NCBI GenBank assembly: GCA_034408935.1
Contig: DAOUMV010000014.1
Location: 98,064-162,063 of the forward strand
Direction of reading: 5' to 3'
DNA from: DAOUMF01 sp034408935
Lineage (GTDB): Bacteria > Chloroflexota > Dehalococcoidia > SM23-28-2 > RBG-16-64-32
DNA: 64,000 bases
The notes under the pieces are model-generated. The model did no database searches, was not told the DNA's origin, and was given only the letters and a program-made list of their open reading frames with translations. A program made the position numbers and the translations under genes. Positions 24,790 through 33,377 of this stretch are shown here, piece by piece (position 1 is the first letter of the stretch; each line of letters begins with the position of its first letter).

Positions 24790-25556
24790 ACGAGACCAAC
24801 CGCACCGCCATCATCCTCTTGGCCGCCCTGTGGATCGTCCTCATGGCGGTGGTGATCTTCGCTGCCTGGGCCGCCGACGGGGACACGGTGGAGCGCCTGG
24901 ACGACTTCGTCCAATACCTGGACGACCACCGCAACAACGCGTCCCGCCTGATCCTCACCCTGGGCGCCCTGGTGCTCATCGTCCTGGCTCTGCTGGTGAT
25001 CATCTTGGAGCTGGCGCCGGAGGAGGAGGCGCGGGAGATCAGGGTGGAGCAGGCCGGCGCCACCACCATCGTCCCCGCCCAGCCGCTGCGGCTCCGCCTG
25101 GAGGAGGCGCTGACGGCGATTCCTCAAGTTACCACTGCCAGGGCTCGCGTCTTCTCCCGCGAGAAGGGCGTCGGTATGAAGCTGTACCTGACGGTGACCC
25201 CCGGAACAAACATAGGGGCGGTCACCCAGGAAGCGTCCCTGGTGGTTACCGAGACGCTTCAGGCCGACCTGGGTCTGCCGGTCTCCGTGCCGCCCACAGT
25301 GCACATCACCTTCGGCCCGTCCAAGGTGGAGCCGGTGGCCTCCTCCGTGACCCAGCCGCCGTCGCCGGAGCCGCCTCCCCCGCCGGCGGGGCAACCGCAG
25401 ACGCCTCCCCCCGGCGGGCCGTTGGCACCGCCAGGGGGCGTACCCTCCAGCCCGACCACCGAAAGGCAAGAGCCGGCGCAGCCCCCCTCAGCGGCGCCCG
25501 GCCAGGAGGCGCCTCCCGCCGGGGAGAGCGCATCGGAAGACCAGACGCAGCACTAG
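24786..25556 (+). CDS. AmaP-like membrane anchor protein with Pro-rich tail
   Basis: A 256-residue protein. Two N-terminal helices (about 8-28 and 54-75) flank an acidic extracytoplasmic loop. Then comes an Asp23/AmaP-type domain (85-185; IPQVTTARARVFSREKG, VTQEASLVVTETLQADLG), and a 70-residue Pro/Gln/Glu tail likely to be disordered. This is the arrangement of the alkaline-shock membrane anchor AmaP, which holds Asp23-family proteins at the membrane. No asp23 gene is in the window. The start ATG overlaps the mtaB stop by four bases. The upstream extension of the frame is a shadow of mtaB. Confidence 0.75.
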   Translation: MNETNRTAIILLAALWIVLMAVVIFAAWAADGDTVERLDDFVQYLDDHRNNASRLILTLGALVLIVLALLVIILELAPEEEAREIRVEQAGATTIVPAQPLRLRLEEALTAIPQVTTARARVFSREKGVGMKLYLTVTPGTNIGAVTQEASLVVTETLQADLGLPVSVPPTVHITFGPSKVEPVASSVTQPPSPEPPPPPAGQPQTPPPGGPLAPPGGVPSSPTTERQEPAQPPSAAPGQEAPPAGESASEDQTQH

Positions 25557-25568
25557 TCCTTACCCGTC

Positions 25569-26099
25569 ATGTCCACAGGTGAGGCCTTCGACAGGCTCAA
25601 GCTCATCGTGGAGAGCGTGCTGTTCGTCGCCGACGAGCCGGTGGAGGTGAGCGCCCTGGCCCGCATCGCCGAGGCCGGGCTGGAGGAGGTCCAGCAGGCC
25701 ATCGACGACCTGTCGGCTGAATGCCACCGCCGCGGAGTGCGCGTCCAGCGGACTGAGTCGGCGGTGCAGATGGTGACCGCGCCGGAGGCGGTCCTCTACG
25801 TGGAGCGATTCCTGGGGGTGGAGGAGGACCATCGCCTCTCCCGTGCCGCCCTGGAGACGCTGGCCATCATCGCCTACAAGCAGCCCATCACCCGCCAGGC
25901 GATCGAGGCGATCCGCGGCGTCAACTGCGACCGTGCCTTGGCCTCCCTCCGGGCGCGCGGCCTCGTCGCCGAGGTCGGCCGCGCCCACACCGTGGGCCGG
26001 CCCTACCTGTTCGGCACCACCTTCCGCTTCCTGGAGTATTTCGGCCTGGAGAAGCCGGAGGACCTGCCGCCGCTAGGGGACGTGCCCGCCGAAGAGTGA
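25569..26099 (+). CDS. scpB: Segregation and condensation protein B
   Basis: A 176-residue kleisin-associated winged-helix protein that works with SMC and ScpA in chromosome condensation. The start DRLKLIVESVLFVADEPV, the RVQRTESAVQMVT strand and the signature LSRAALETLAIIAYKQPITRQ (95-115) followed by EAIRGVNCDRAL are diagnostic. GRPYLFGTTFRFLEYFGL closes the second winged helix. Length is normal. scpA and smc are not in the window. It is part of a mtaB-amaP-scpB-DUF503 run with short gaps. Confidence 0.95.
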   Translation: MSTGEAFDRLKLIVESVLFVADEPVEVSALARIAEAGLEEVQQAIDDLSAECHRRGVRVQRTESAVQMVTAPEAVLYVERFLGVEEDHRLSRAALETLAIIAYKQPITRQAIEAIRGVNCDRALASLRARGLVAEVGRAHTVGRPYLFGTTFRFLEYFGLEKPEDLPPLGDVPAEE

Positions 26100-26100
26100 C

Positions 26101-26415
26101 ATGAGCATGACCGTGGGCCTCTGCCGCGTCTGGCTGCGCCTCCCGGAGAACCACTCGCTCAAGGAGAAGCGGAAGGTGATCAAATCGTTGGTGGCGCGGC
26201 TCCACAACAAGTTCAACGTCGCCGCGGCCGAGGTCGACGACCACGACCGCTGGCAGATGGCCTCGCTGGGCATCACCTGCGTCACCACCAGCGAGAGCCA
26301 CGCCCACCAGATCATGTCCAGGGTGGTCGCTTTCATCCGCAGCGACCGGCCGGACGCGGAGATGGTGGACTATTCCACGGAAGTGATCCACGGGCCAGGG
26401 CCGCTGGCAAGCTAG
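26101..26415 (+). CDS. DUF503 family protein (YlxP-like)
   Basis: A 104-residue protein with the DUF503 hallmarks LPENHSLKEKRKVIKSLVARL (16-36) and a ferredoxin-like alpha/beta fold: VAAAEVDDHDRWQMASLGI, then VVAFI and the C-terminal strand. YlxP of Bacillus sits in the nusA-infB-rbfA region and is tied to ribosome maturation, but its biochemistry is not settled. The start is one base after the scpB stop, so it is co-translated. Confidence 0.9.
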   Translation: MSMTVGLCRVWLRLPENHSLKEKRKVIKSLVARLHNKFNVAAAEVDDHDRWQMASLGITCVTTSESHAHQIMSRVVAFIRSDRPDAEMVDYSTEVIHGPGPLAS

Positions 26416-26422
26416 GCCGTCT

Positions 26423-27310
26423 TCAAGAGGCCCCGCGCAGATAGCGGTCGAAGAACGCCAGCACCCGCCCGATGTACTCCTCCGGGTGGTCCAGGCGGGC
26501 CACCGCGTGGTCGGAGCCGGGCGCCGTCCAGATCTCCTTAGGGTCCCCGGCAGCCCCGAACAGTTCCCCCGGCTGCTCATGGGGGATGTAGCTGTCTTTC
26601 TCGCCGTGGATGAACAGCACCGGTCGCGGTGAAAGGCGCCCCACATAGTCCACCGGGCGCAGCCGCCGGAGACGTCCCCCGGCCAGCAGCTCGCCTATGA
26701 GCACGCTTAGCCAGCCGAAGGGCACCAACCAGCGGACAGGCGCGAACTCCGGGATCTTCTTGCGCATCACACCCTCCAAATGGGCGAAGGCGGAGTCCGC
26801 CACCAGAGCGGCGATATCCTGGCTTTCGGCAGCGGCGATGATAGTGGCTGCCGCGCCCATGGAGATGCCCAGCACACCCACGGGCCCGCGCCCGTACGTC
26901 TCTCCAACGTAGCCCACCGCGGCCTGGACGTCCCACGCCTCCTTCCAGCCGACGGTGGTGAAGCAGCCACCGCTCTCGCCGCAAGCCCGGAAGTCGAACA
27001 GGAGGACGTTGTAGCCGGTCCGGTTCAGCTCCAGCCCTACGTCCAGGGGCTCCGCCATGCTCTTGAAGTATCCGTGGCAGAGGACGATGGCGGGGTGGCC
27101 CTTGCGCCCGGCGATCCAGAGCCCGTGCAGACGGGTGCCGTCCAGGCTGTGGAACCAGACCTCCTTGGCGTCCACACTCGGCAGGTGGACCGGCCCTGCC
27201 TCCCGACGGGGGGTGACCCACCGCCAGCCCAGCCAGAGGAGTGTGGTTCCCACTGCTCCCAGAATGAGCCCCAGCGGCCGCAGCCAAGCCCTTCGCATCG
27301 CAGGGGTCAT
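26423..27310 (-). CDS. Alpha/beta hydrolase with N-terminal membrane anchor
   Basis: A 295-residue serine hydrolase. The N-terminal helix LRPLGLILGAVGTTLLWLGW should anchor it in the membrane. The oxyanion strand is AIVLCHGYFKSM, and the nucleophile elbow GISMGA carries Ser at about residue 151. The acid is probably in LFIHGEKDSYIP and the His in GSDHAVARLDHPEEY. The arrangement matches the BAAT/DUF-type YqkD-like esterase group. It converges with DUF503 and has 8 bases between stops. Substrate unknown. Confidence 0.87.
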   Translation of the reverse strand: MTPAMRRAWLRPLGLILGAVGTTLLWLGWRWVTPRREAGPVHLPSVDAKEVWFHSLDGTRLHGLWIAGRKGHPAIVLCHGYFKSMAEPLDVGLELNRTGYNVLLFDFRACGESGGCFTTVGWKEAWDVQAAVGYVGETYGRGPVGVLGISMGAAATIIAAAESQDIAALVADSAFAHLEGVMRKKIPEFAPVRWLVPFGWLSVLIGELLAGGRLRRLRPVDYVGRLSPRPVLFIHGEKDSYIPHEQPGELFGAAGDPKEIWTAPGSDHAVARLDHPEEYIGRVLAFFDRYLRGAS

Positions 27311-27373
27311 TGTGAGGCAGCGCAGGGACTACGACAAGCAGCGTGGACTGCGAAATGAGAGGGCTGGCAAAGG

Positions 27374-28057
27374 TCAGCGGCTGATGACGAGCGTGACCAG
27401 GTCGCCGGACTCGACGACGGTGCCCGGCGGCGGCTGCTGGTCCACGACCTGCCCCACCGGCACCTCCCCTTCCCGCACACCAATCACCACGTAGCCAGCG
27501 TCCGCCCCCTCCACGATAGCGATCGCCTCGTCCATGCTTCGCCCAGCCAGGTCAGGCAGGGCCTGGCTGACGCCGGCCTCGGCCGCGGCCATCTCACCCT
27601 CAGGCGGCACAACCACGGGTGGCGCGCTCTCCTCCAAGGCCCCTGGCTCGCGACGCAGTAGAGAACTGCTCTCGCCGCCATCGTTGCCGATGCTGTACAA
27701 AGCGACGACCAGCAGGATCAGGACCCCCACCGCGGCAACGGCTATGATGCCGCTCATGGACCAGGTGCGCGGCTGCTTCACCTCCGGCAGCGGCTCCAAG
27801 TGGGGCTCGTCAACGTGGCCCACGGGGAAGAAGGGCAGGAGATCGGCCGGGTCTAGCCCCAGATAGCCGGAGTAGGAACGCAGAAAGCCCCGCGCGTAGA
27901 CCGGGGCGGGCAGGATGCCGAAGTTCTCCTGCTCCAAGGCCTCCAGATAACGCCGGGGGATGCGGGTCGCGCGCTCGGCGTCCTCAATCGTTATGCTGCG
28001 GGTCTGCCTTGCGCGCCGCAGGGTCTCCCCCAAGGGGGATACGCGGGCCTCCTGCAT
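27374..28057 (-). CDS. RodZ-like HTH membrane protein with C-terminal PASTA domain
   Basis: A 227-residue protein. A cytoplasmic helix-turn-helix of the RodZ type comes first (LGETLRRARQTRSITIEDAE ... PRRYLEALEQENFGILPAPVYARGFLRSY, 8-60). A TM helix (IIAVAAVGVLILLVVALY) follows, and the outside part ends in one PASTA domain (LPDLAGRSMDEAIAIVEGA ... PPGTVVESGDLVTLVIS). RodZ normally ends in DUF4115; a PASTA end, which binds muropeptides in kinases and PBPs, is atypical. ATG 28057 is chosen because the promoter overlaps the upstream GTG frame. It probably links the cell-shape machinery to peptidoglycan. Confidence 0.82.
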   Translation of the reverse strand: MQEARVSPLGETLRRARQTRSITIEDAERATRIPRRYLEALEQENFGILPAPVYARGFLRSYSGYLGLDPADLLPFFPVGHVDEPHLEPLPEVKQPRTWSMSGIIAVAAVGVLILLVVALYSIGNDGGESSSLLRREPGALEESAPPVVVPPEGEMAAAEAGVSQALPDLAGRSMDEAIAIVEGADAGYVVIGVREGEVPVGQVVDQQPPPGTVVESGDLVTLVISR

Positions 28058-28069
28058 CTGCACGGCTTG

Positions 28070-28100
28070 AGTATACTGGAGCGCCACAAGGTAGCGTCAA
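28070..28100 (-). promoter_or_regulatory. Promoter of the RodZ-PASTA gene
   Basis: On the minus strand TTGACG (28095-28100) and TATACT (28070-28075) are 19 bases apart. The -10 lies 12 bases before ATG 28057, giving an almost leaderless transcript and ruling out the GTG at 28087 as start. Confidence 0.6.
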
Positions 28101-28192
28101 CCCCTATTCCGGCGACGGAACCTCCGATTCCCACCTTTTCGGCCTGCAGTCTATGCGGCGCCGAGGCCTCCTGAACAGAGGAGGAGGGCGCT

Positions 28193-28257
28193 TTGACGCC
28201 CCTGGCCTCTTCCGATATGCTGTGCAGAAAGCCCGGGGGAGCTCGGGCTTCCTTTTT
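28193..28257 (+). promoter_or_regulatory. BrkB promoter followed by a leader hairpin with T-run
   Basis: TTGACG (28193-28198) and TATGCT (28216-28221) have ideal 17-base spacing. The expected start (about 28228) lies directly before a 7-bp hairpin AAGCCCG-8-CGGGCTT (28229-28250), followed by CCTTTTT (28251-28257) and then the ribosome site. The hairpin could act as an attenuator or stabilise the 5' end. Confidence 0.55.
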
Positions 28258-28271
28258 CGGAGGTGATGCGG

Positions 28272-29225
28272 GTGCGATTCCTCCTCACCCTGGGTCGCCG
28301 CTCGGTAGAGGAGTTCTTCGAAGATAACTGCACCCAGATGGCCGCCGCCATCTCCTACTACGTGCTCTTCTCCCTCTTCCCCCTGCTTATCTTCCTCATC
28401 GGCGTCCTGGGCCTCTTCCTTCAAAGCAGCCAGCTCCAGAACGACATCATCAACGCAGTGCTGGACTTCATCCCCCTTTCGGAGGACAAGGGTCGAGATC
28501 AGGTGACCGAGGCAGTGCGGGGTGTGGCGGGGGTGGGGAGTGGGGCGCTGGGCGTCTTCGGGCTGATCGGCATGGCGTGGTCCGGCAGCAACATGTTCGG
28601 CATCATCCGCCGCTCCGTCAATCAGGCGTACGACCTGGAGCAGCATCGTCCGCTGGTGCAGCAGAAGCTCCTGGACCTAGCTATGGTCGCCGGCCTGGGC
28701 TTCTTCTTCATGGTCTCCATCGGCGCTACGGCCTTCCTGCGGATCGTGCGGGAGAGGAGCCAGGATATCCCACACCTGGGCGACGCCGCCGAGCAGGCGG
28801 GGTTCGTGTGGGATGTCACTTCCTTCCTGATCCCGCTCGCCCTCTCCTTCCTGGCGTTCTTTGTGATGTACTGGATCGTCCCAGCCACCAAGGTTCGGCC
28901 ATTGGAAGCGGTGCCGGGGGCGTTGGTGGCCGCGGCCCTATTCGAGGCCACCAAGGTAGGCTTCACCTTCTACCTCCAGAACTTCGGCAACTACGACATA
29001 GTCTTCGGCTCGCTAGGGGCCGTGGCCGCCTTCCTGTTCTGGGTCTACCTCAGCGCCAACATCCTCCTGCTGGGCGCCGAGGTGTCTTCCGAGTACCCGC
29101 GGGTGCTGCGGGGCAACTACGAGGAGGCGAAGGCAGGACCGGCGAGGCCGCTGCGGGAGACTCTACGGATAAAGCTGCGCGGCCTGTTCCTACAAGAGGG
29201 AAAGGACGAGGAGCGGCGCCCCTAG
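28272..29225 (+). CDS. YihY/BrkB family membrane protein
   Basis: A 317-residue polytopic protein of the YihY/UPF0761 family. Signature segments: MAAAISYYVLFSLFPLLIFLIG (first helix), VFGLIGMAWSGSNMFGIIRRSVNQAY, a long helix at LLDLAMVAGLGFFFMVSIGATA, and FGSLGAVAAFLFWVYLSANILLLGAEV at the end. The family was once called ribonuclease BN in error; its transport or envelope role is not established. A full anti-Shine-Dalgarno match GGAGGTGAT (28259-28267) overlaps the upstream GTG/ATG candidates, which favours GTG 28272. Its end overlaps the convergent ileS by four bases. Confidence 0.87.
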   Translation: MRFLLTLGRRSVEEFFEDNCTQMAAAISYYVLFSLFPLLIFLIGVLGLFLQSSQLQNDIINAVLDFIPLSEDKGRDQVTEAVRGVAGVGSGALGVFGLIGMAWSGSNMFGIIRRSVNQAYDLEQHRPLVQQKLLDLAMVAGLGFFFMVSIGATAFLRIVRERSQDIPHLGDAAEQAGFVWDVTSFLIPLALSFLAFFVMYWIVPATKVRPLEAVPGALVAAALFEATKVGFTFYLQNFGNYDIVFGSLGAVAAFLFWVYLSANILLLGAEVSSEYPRVLRGNYEEAKAGPARPLRETLRIKLRGLFLQEGKDEERRP

Positions 29226-32200
29226 CGGCGGCGGAGGACGGCGAGAGTGATGGGCTCGCCGTCGAGCTTCTGCTCCTCGGCGTGCGCGCCCTCGGGCGGC
29301 GGGCCCTCCGTCAGTTCGTCCGACAGCGTCTCCTGGCGCACGTAGTCGGCGTGCCGGGCGAGGACGCGCGACAGCCAGTCGGGCCCGGCGAGGTAGGTGG
29401 TGATGTGGTCGGAGATGTCGAAGCCGGCGGCCTTGCGCAGGTTCTGGATGCGACGCACGAGCTCTCGGGCCAGGCCCTCGTCGGCAAGGTCAGGTGTCAT
29501 CGCCGTGTCCAGGCCTACGGCGTACCCTGCCTCGTCCTCGGTCACCGTGAGGGTATCCAGCCCGCCGTCCCCTTCAGCCAGGCCCAGAGACTTAACGTTT
29601 AGCTCCTCTAAGACCTGAGGCTCCAGCCGCCGAAGCCCTTTGCCCTCCGAGGCCGAGCGGGTCCTGACCACCACTCGCGATAGCGGTTGTCGCACCTTGA
29701 TGCCCGCCTTGCTGCGGGCCGCCCGGCCAAGACTGACCACCCGCATGACCAGCCGGATCTCGTCCATGAGGCGCTGATCCACGAGGGAAGGATCGCTCTC
29801 CGGCCAGTCGGCGAGGTGCACGCTCTCCGGCGCCTCCCCATCCACCGAGCGGACGAGGTTCTGGTACATCTCCTCGGCGACGAAGGGGGTGAAGGGGGCC
29901 ATGAGCTTGCATAGCGTCACCAGGCACTCGTACAGGGTGTGGTAGGCGGCTAGCTTATCGGCGTCGCTCTCGGACTTCCAGAAGCGGCGACGGCTGCGGC
30001 GCACGTACCAGTTCGATAGGTCTTCCACGAACGACTGAATGGCGCGACCGGAGCTTGTGGGGTCGTACTCCTCCAGGTGATCGGTCACCCGCCGCACCAG
30101 CGTGTGCAACTCCGACAGCACCCAGCGGTCGAGCTCGGAACGCTCCCCTGCCTCGGCTTTCGTCGGGTCGAAGTCATCGATGTTGGCGTATGTGACGAAG
30201 AAGCTGTAGGTGTTCCAGAGGGTGAGGAGGAAGCGGCGCAAGGACTCCCCCACCAGGTTGGTGGAGAAGCGGCGGGCCTCGCCCGGCCGGGTGGCGGTGA
30301 ACAGGTACCAGCGCAGGGCGTCGGCCCCGTGGCGGTCGATCACCTCCATGGGCTCAACCACGTTGCCCACGGACTTGCTCATCTTGCGGCCTTTGTCGTC
30401 CTGGATGTGGCCCAGGCAGATGACGTTGCGGAAGCAGAGGTTTTCGGGGGCCGCGCCGGCCGCGTGGAGCAGCACCGCCTCCGCGTGGAGGGTGTAGAAC
30501 CAGCCGCGGGTCTGGTCGACCGCCTCGCAGATGTAGTCGGCGGGGAAGCTGCGCCGGAACGTGTCCTCCTTTTCGAAGGGGTAGTGCCACTGGGCGTAGG
30601 GCATGGCGCCGGAGTCGAGCCAGCAATCCATCACCTCCGGCAGCCGGCGCGCGGTGCCACCGCAGTCGCACCTGAGCTCGATGCGGTCGATGTAGGGGCG
30701 GTGAAGGTCGTCCAGAGCGTCGACTGCGGCCGGGTCGGCGGCGCTTGTCCGCAGCTCATCGCGCGAGCCGATGCAGGTCTGGCCGCCACAGGCGTCGCAC
30801 TGCCAGATGGGCAGGGGGGTTCCCCAGTAGCGCTCGCGGCTGAGGGCCCAGTCCACGTTGTTGTTCAGCCAATCGCCGAAGCGGCCCCGCTTGATGTGCT
30901 CCGGGTACCAGTTGACGCGCTCGTTGCCCTGGACGAGGCTGTCCTTGACGGCGGTGGTGCGGATGTACCAGGTGGGTTTGGCATAGTAGAGGAGGGGGGC
31001 ATCGCAGCGCCAGCAGAAGGGGTAGGTGTGGCGGATGGTCTGCGGTGGTAGGAGAAGGCCACGCCCGGTCAGCTCCTCCATGATCTGCTCATCGGCGTCC
31101 TTGACGAACCGCCCGGCCCAGGGCCCGCCGACCATCTCGCCCCGCAGGTCCACCGGTTGGAGGAAGAGGAGGCCCAGCTCCTTGCCGATCTCGAAGTCCT
31201 CGCCGCCGAAGGCGGGGGCGATGTGCACGACCCCGGTGCCGTCGCTGAGGGAGACGAACTCCCCGGCGATGACGGTGTAGGCGGCTTCCACCGCCTGGCC
31301 CTTCTCTACCGTCACCAGTCGGCCGTCCTGCTGCGGGTCGAACCACATCCCCTGCACGCCCCAAACTGTGGGGTCGTACAGCGGCTCGTAGCGGAGGCCC
31401 ACCAGCGCCGCGCCCTGGAACCGCGACACCTCCTCCACTCGTTGGTACTCCTCCCGCAGGAACTCCTCGATGCCGAAGCGCAGCTCGGGCGCGTCGACGA
31501 GGATGAGGCGCTCACGGCGGCCATCTCGCTCCACCTCGACCAGGACGTAGTCGGCGTAGCGCTGTACGGCCAGGGCAGTGTTGCCGGGGAGCGTCCAGGG
31601 GGTCGTCGTCCAGGCCAGGACGTAGGTGGGCACGCCGTCGGCGAGGTGCAGGGCGGGGTCGGCCGGCTGGCCCTCGGCCAGCCGGAACTTGACGTAGATG
31701 GAGGGGTCCGGCGTGTCCTCCTGGTAGCCGAGGGCCACCTCGGCGTCGGAGAGTGATGTGCCGCAGCGAGGGCAATGGGCGGTGGAGCGGTAGTCCAGGT
31801 AGAGGAGGCCCTTATCCCAGAGCTGCTTGACGATCCACCACACGCTCTCGATGTAGTCGTTCTCGTAGGTGATGTAGGGGTGCTCCATGTCCAGCCAGAA
31901 GGCGATGCGCTCCGTCAACGCCTCCCATTCCTGAACGTAGCGGAAGACGCTCTCGCGGCAGCGGCGGTTGAACTCCTCCACCCCGAACTCTTCGATCTCC
32001 GGCTTGCTCTTGAGCCCGAGCTCGCGCTCAACCTCGAGCTCCACGGGGAGGCCGTGGGTGTCCCATCCGGCCATGCGGGGCACGCGATAGCCGCGCATTG
32101 TTTTGTAGCGGGGGAAGAGGTCCTTGAAGGCGCGCGAGAGGACGTGGTGGACGCCGGGGCGGGCGTTGGCGGTGGGTGGCCCCTCGTAGAAGATGTAGAG

Positions 32201-32323
32201 CCTGTCCTCCGGCCGGCTCTCGATGCTCTGGCGGAAGACGTCGTGCTCCTTCCAGAGCTGGAGGATGCGCTTCTCCATCTCCGGGAAGCTGGCTCTGCTA
32301 TCGACGGGCTCGAACATTGACAT
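29222..32323 (-). CDS. ileS: Isoleucyl-tRNA synthetase, type 2
   Basis: A 1033-residue class I synthetase that charges tRNA-Ile, with an editing CP1 domain that clears Val-tRNA. The HIGH-equivalent is PTANARPGVHHVL (50-62) and the KMSKS motif is at 647-651 (GRKMSKSVGN). The GVHH form and the length mark the IleRS2 clade, known for eukaryote-like sequence and low mupirocin sensitivity. Zn-binding CPRCG and CDACGG/CDCGG clusters are visible. Start M1 or M3. It is preceded by a T-box leader, so expression should respond to uncharged tRNA-Ile. Confidence 0.96.
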   Translation of the reverse strand: MSMFEPVDSRASFPEMEKRILQLWKEHDVFRQSIESRPEDRLYIFYEGPPTANARPGVHHVLSRAFKDLFPRYKTMRGYRVPRMAGWDTHGLPVELEVERELGLKSKPEIEEFGVEEFNRRCRESVFRYVQEWEALTERIAFWLDMEHPYITYENDYIESVWWIVKQLWDKGLLYLDYRSTAHCPRCGTSLSDAEVALGYQEDTPDPSIYVKFRLAEGQPADPALHLADGVPTYVLAWTTTPWTLPGNTALAVQRYADYVLVEVERDGRRERLILVDAPELRFGIEEFLREEYQRVEEVSRFQGAALVGLRYEPLYDPTVWGVQGMWFDPQQDGRLVTVEKGQAVEAAYTVIAGEFVSLSDGTGVVHIAPAFGGEDFEIGKELGLLFLQPVDLRGEMVGGPWAGRFVKDADEQIMEELTGRGLLLPPQTIRHTYPFCWRCDAPLLYYAKPTWYIRTTAVKDSLVQGNERVNWYPEHIKRGRFGDWLNNNVDWALSRERYWGTPLPIWQCDACGGQTCIGSRDELRTSAADPAAVDALDDLHRPYIDRIELRCDCGGTARRLPEVMDCWLDSGAMPYAQWHYPFEKEDTFRRSFPADYICEAVDQTRGWFYTLHAEAVLLHAAGAAPENLCFRNVICLGHIQDDKGRKMSKSVGNVVEPMEVIDRHGADALRWYLFTATRPGEARRFSTNLVGESLRRFLLTLWNTYSFFVTYANIDDFDPTKAEAGERSELDRWVLSELHTLVRRVTDHLEEYDPTSSGRAIQSFVEDLSNWYVRRSRRRFWKSESDADKLAAYHTLYECLVTLCKLMAPFTPFVAEEMYQNLVRSVDGEAPESVHLADWPESDPSLVDQRLMDEIRLVMRVVSLGRAARSKAGIKVRQPLSRVVVRTRSASEGKGLRRLEPQVLEELNVKSLGLAEGDGGLDTLTVTEDEAGYAVGLDTAMTPDLADEGLARELVRRIQNLRKAAGFDISDHITTYLAGPDWLSRVLARHADYVRQETLSDELTEGPPPEGAHAEEQKLDGEPITLAVLRRR

Positions 32324-32341
32324 TAGTCCTCTGCCTCAACT

Positions 32342-32658
32342 GAAAAGGCCCGCCCCTTAAGGGACGGGCCAGATGACCCGCGGTACCACCCCGGTTCCCG
32401 CCTGCGGCGGGCTCTCTACAGGACACGCCCATGAGGGTTATGCCCTTGCCTTCGCTAACGGCGGCTTCCGTCCGAGCCTACTGGCCCCCCGCCCTGGCGA
32501 CCTGAAGGTCGCCGCTACATGCAGGCTGGAGTGTTCGGTCGGCGGCTCGGGAGGGATATTCGGGCGCTGGCTCCGTGTCCCCCTCGCACTCTTCGGGACT
32601 CGCTGGCCGGTCCACGCCGCCCTACTCGTCTCCGTCTTCGCCTTTATCTTCGGTTGTG
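32342..32658 (-). promoter_or_regulatory. T-box leader of ileS (tRNA-Ile riboswitch) with terminator
   Basis: On the minus strand the T-box GGGTGGTACCGCGG lies at 32378-32391, followed by the terminator stem GGCCCGTCCC/GGGGCGGGCC and TTTT at 32342-32371. The UGGU bulge pairs with the ACCA end of tRNA-Ile. A Stem I region with purine-rich AGCGAG and GAGTGCGAGG blocks precedes it, and an ATC triplet at 32555-32557 is the likely Ile specifier. A hairpin with TGAA/TTCA loop (32496-32513) sits between Stem I and the antiterminator. The exact Stem I pairing was not modelled. Confidence 0.85.
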
Positions 32659-32664
32659 CGAACC

Positions 32665-32694
32665 AGTGTATCGAGGGGTAGAGGGCGGTGTCAA
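32665..32694 (-). promoter_or_regulatory. Promoter of the ileS T-box transcript
   Basis: TTGACA (32689-32694) and TACACT (32665-32670) on the minus strand, 18 bases apart, place transcription start near 32658, about 335 bases before the ileS start codon. Bases 32700-32800 upstream hold nothing I can identify. Confidence 0.6.
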
Positions 32695-32800
32695 ACGGTA
32701 AAGCGACGCCCCTGGGGCATCAGGAAGGGAATAAACAAGGCGGCGTCCTCAACACGTGAAAGGGCCTTGGCCGTGTGGAGAAGTGTCATCGCCTAGTCGT

Positions 32801-33280
32801 CTATTTCTCTGGAGCCAGGTAGCCGCGCAGGATAAGATGCTGAAGCCCGAAGGGCCCTCCGTCCGGACCAGGAAAGACGTCGGGACAAATCCTAGCTGCG
32901 GACGAAAGCACGAACCCAGTGGTCATGCTTTCGCTTGCTCCTCCTTCCCCGACACCACTGAGAGTCACGGTAGACTCAAAAGCCCTCCTACCGCCAAGCG
33001 CCGGGTCTTTGAGGTTCTCTATGAATAGGCGGAGTATCTGAATCCTGCCTGCAGCGCGCTCATGCTCCGGATGTACGTACTGCCAGTCGACATCGGTGAC
33101 GACCAGAACCTTAGCTTTTGGCACCCGCCACCCCAATCCGCCGGGACCGCTCTGAATTCTGCCGTCCGGCAAGATCCTCAGGAAATCCAGCAGGTCACGC
33201 CCACATCCACCCGTGATGCCGCCAACAAGCTCGAGGGTCACTAGCTCCGTCGCCGGTTGTCCCACATGTGTGCTGGCCAT
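32801..33280 (-). CDS. Hypothetical protein with VVTDVDWQY motif
   Basis: A 159-residue protein of unknown function. GGGAGGTG six bases before the ATG supports expression. Predicted beta-rich: LVTLELVGGITG, KVLVVTDVDWQYVHPEH, RIQILRLFIENLKD, ESTVTLSGVG, SMTTGFVLSS. The phrase (V)VTDV-W-(Y/F) recurs in uncharacterised bacterial exported beta-sandwich proteins, but there is no signal peptide here. It has no close partner: ileS lies downstream beyond the T-box and a zinc-ribbon gene lies upstream. Confidence 0.65.
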   Translation of the reverse strand: MASTHVGQPATELVTLELVGGITGGCGRDLLDFLRILPDGRIQSGPGGLGWRVPKAKVLVVTDVDWQYVHPEHERAAGRIQILRLFIENLKDPALGGRRAFESTVTLSGVGEGGASESMTTGFVLSSAARICPDVFPGPDGGPFGLQHLILRGYLAPEK

Positions 33281-33377
33281 GGTTGCACCTCCCTTGCTTT
33301 GATGCTAATCTTCCGCGATTATCCCAAGCAGCTTCCTCGCAGTTATCGGGTATCGGGCAGTGATGGCTATCTGAGTG

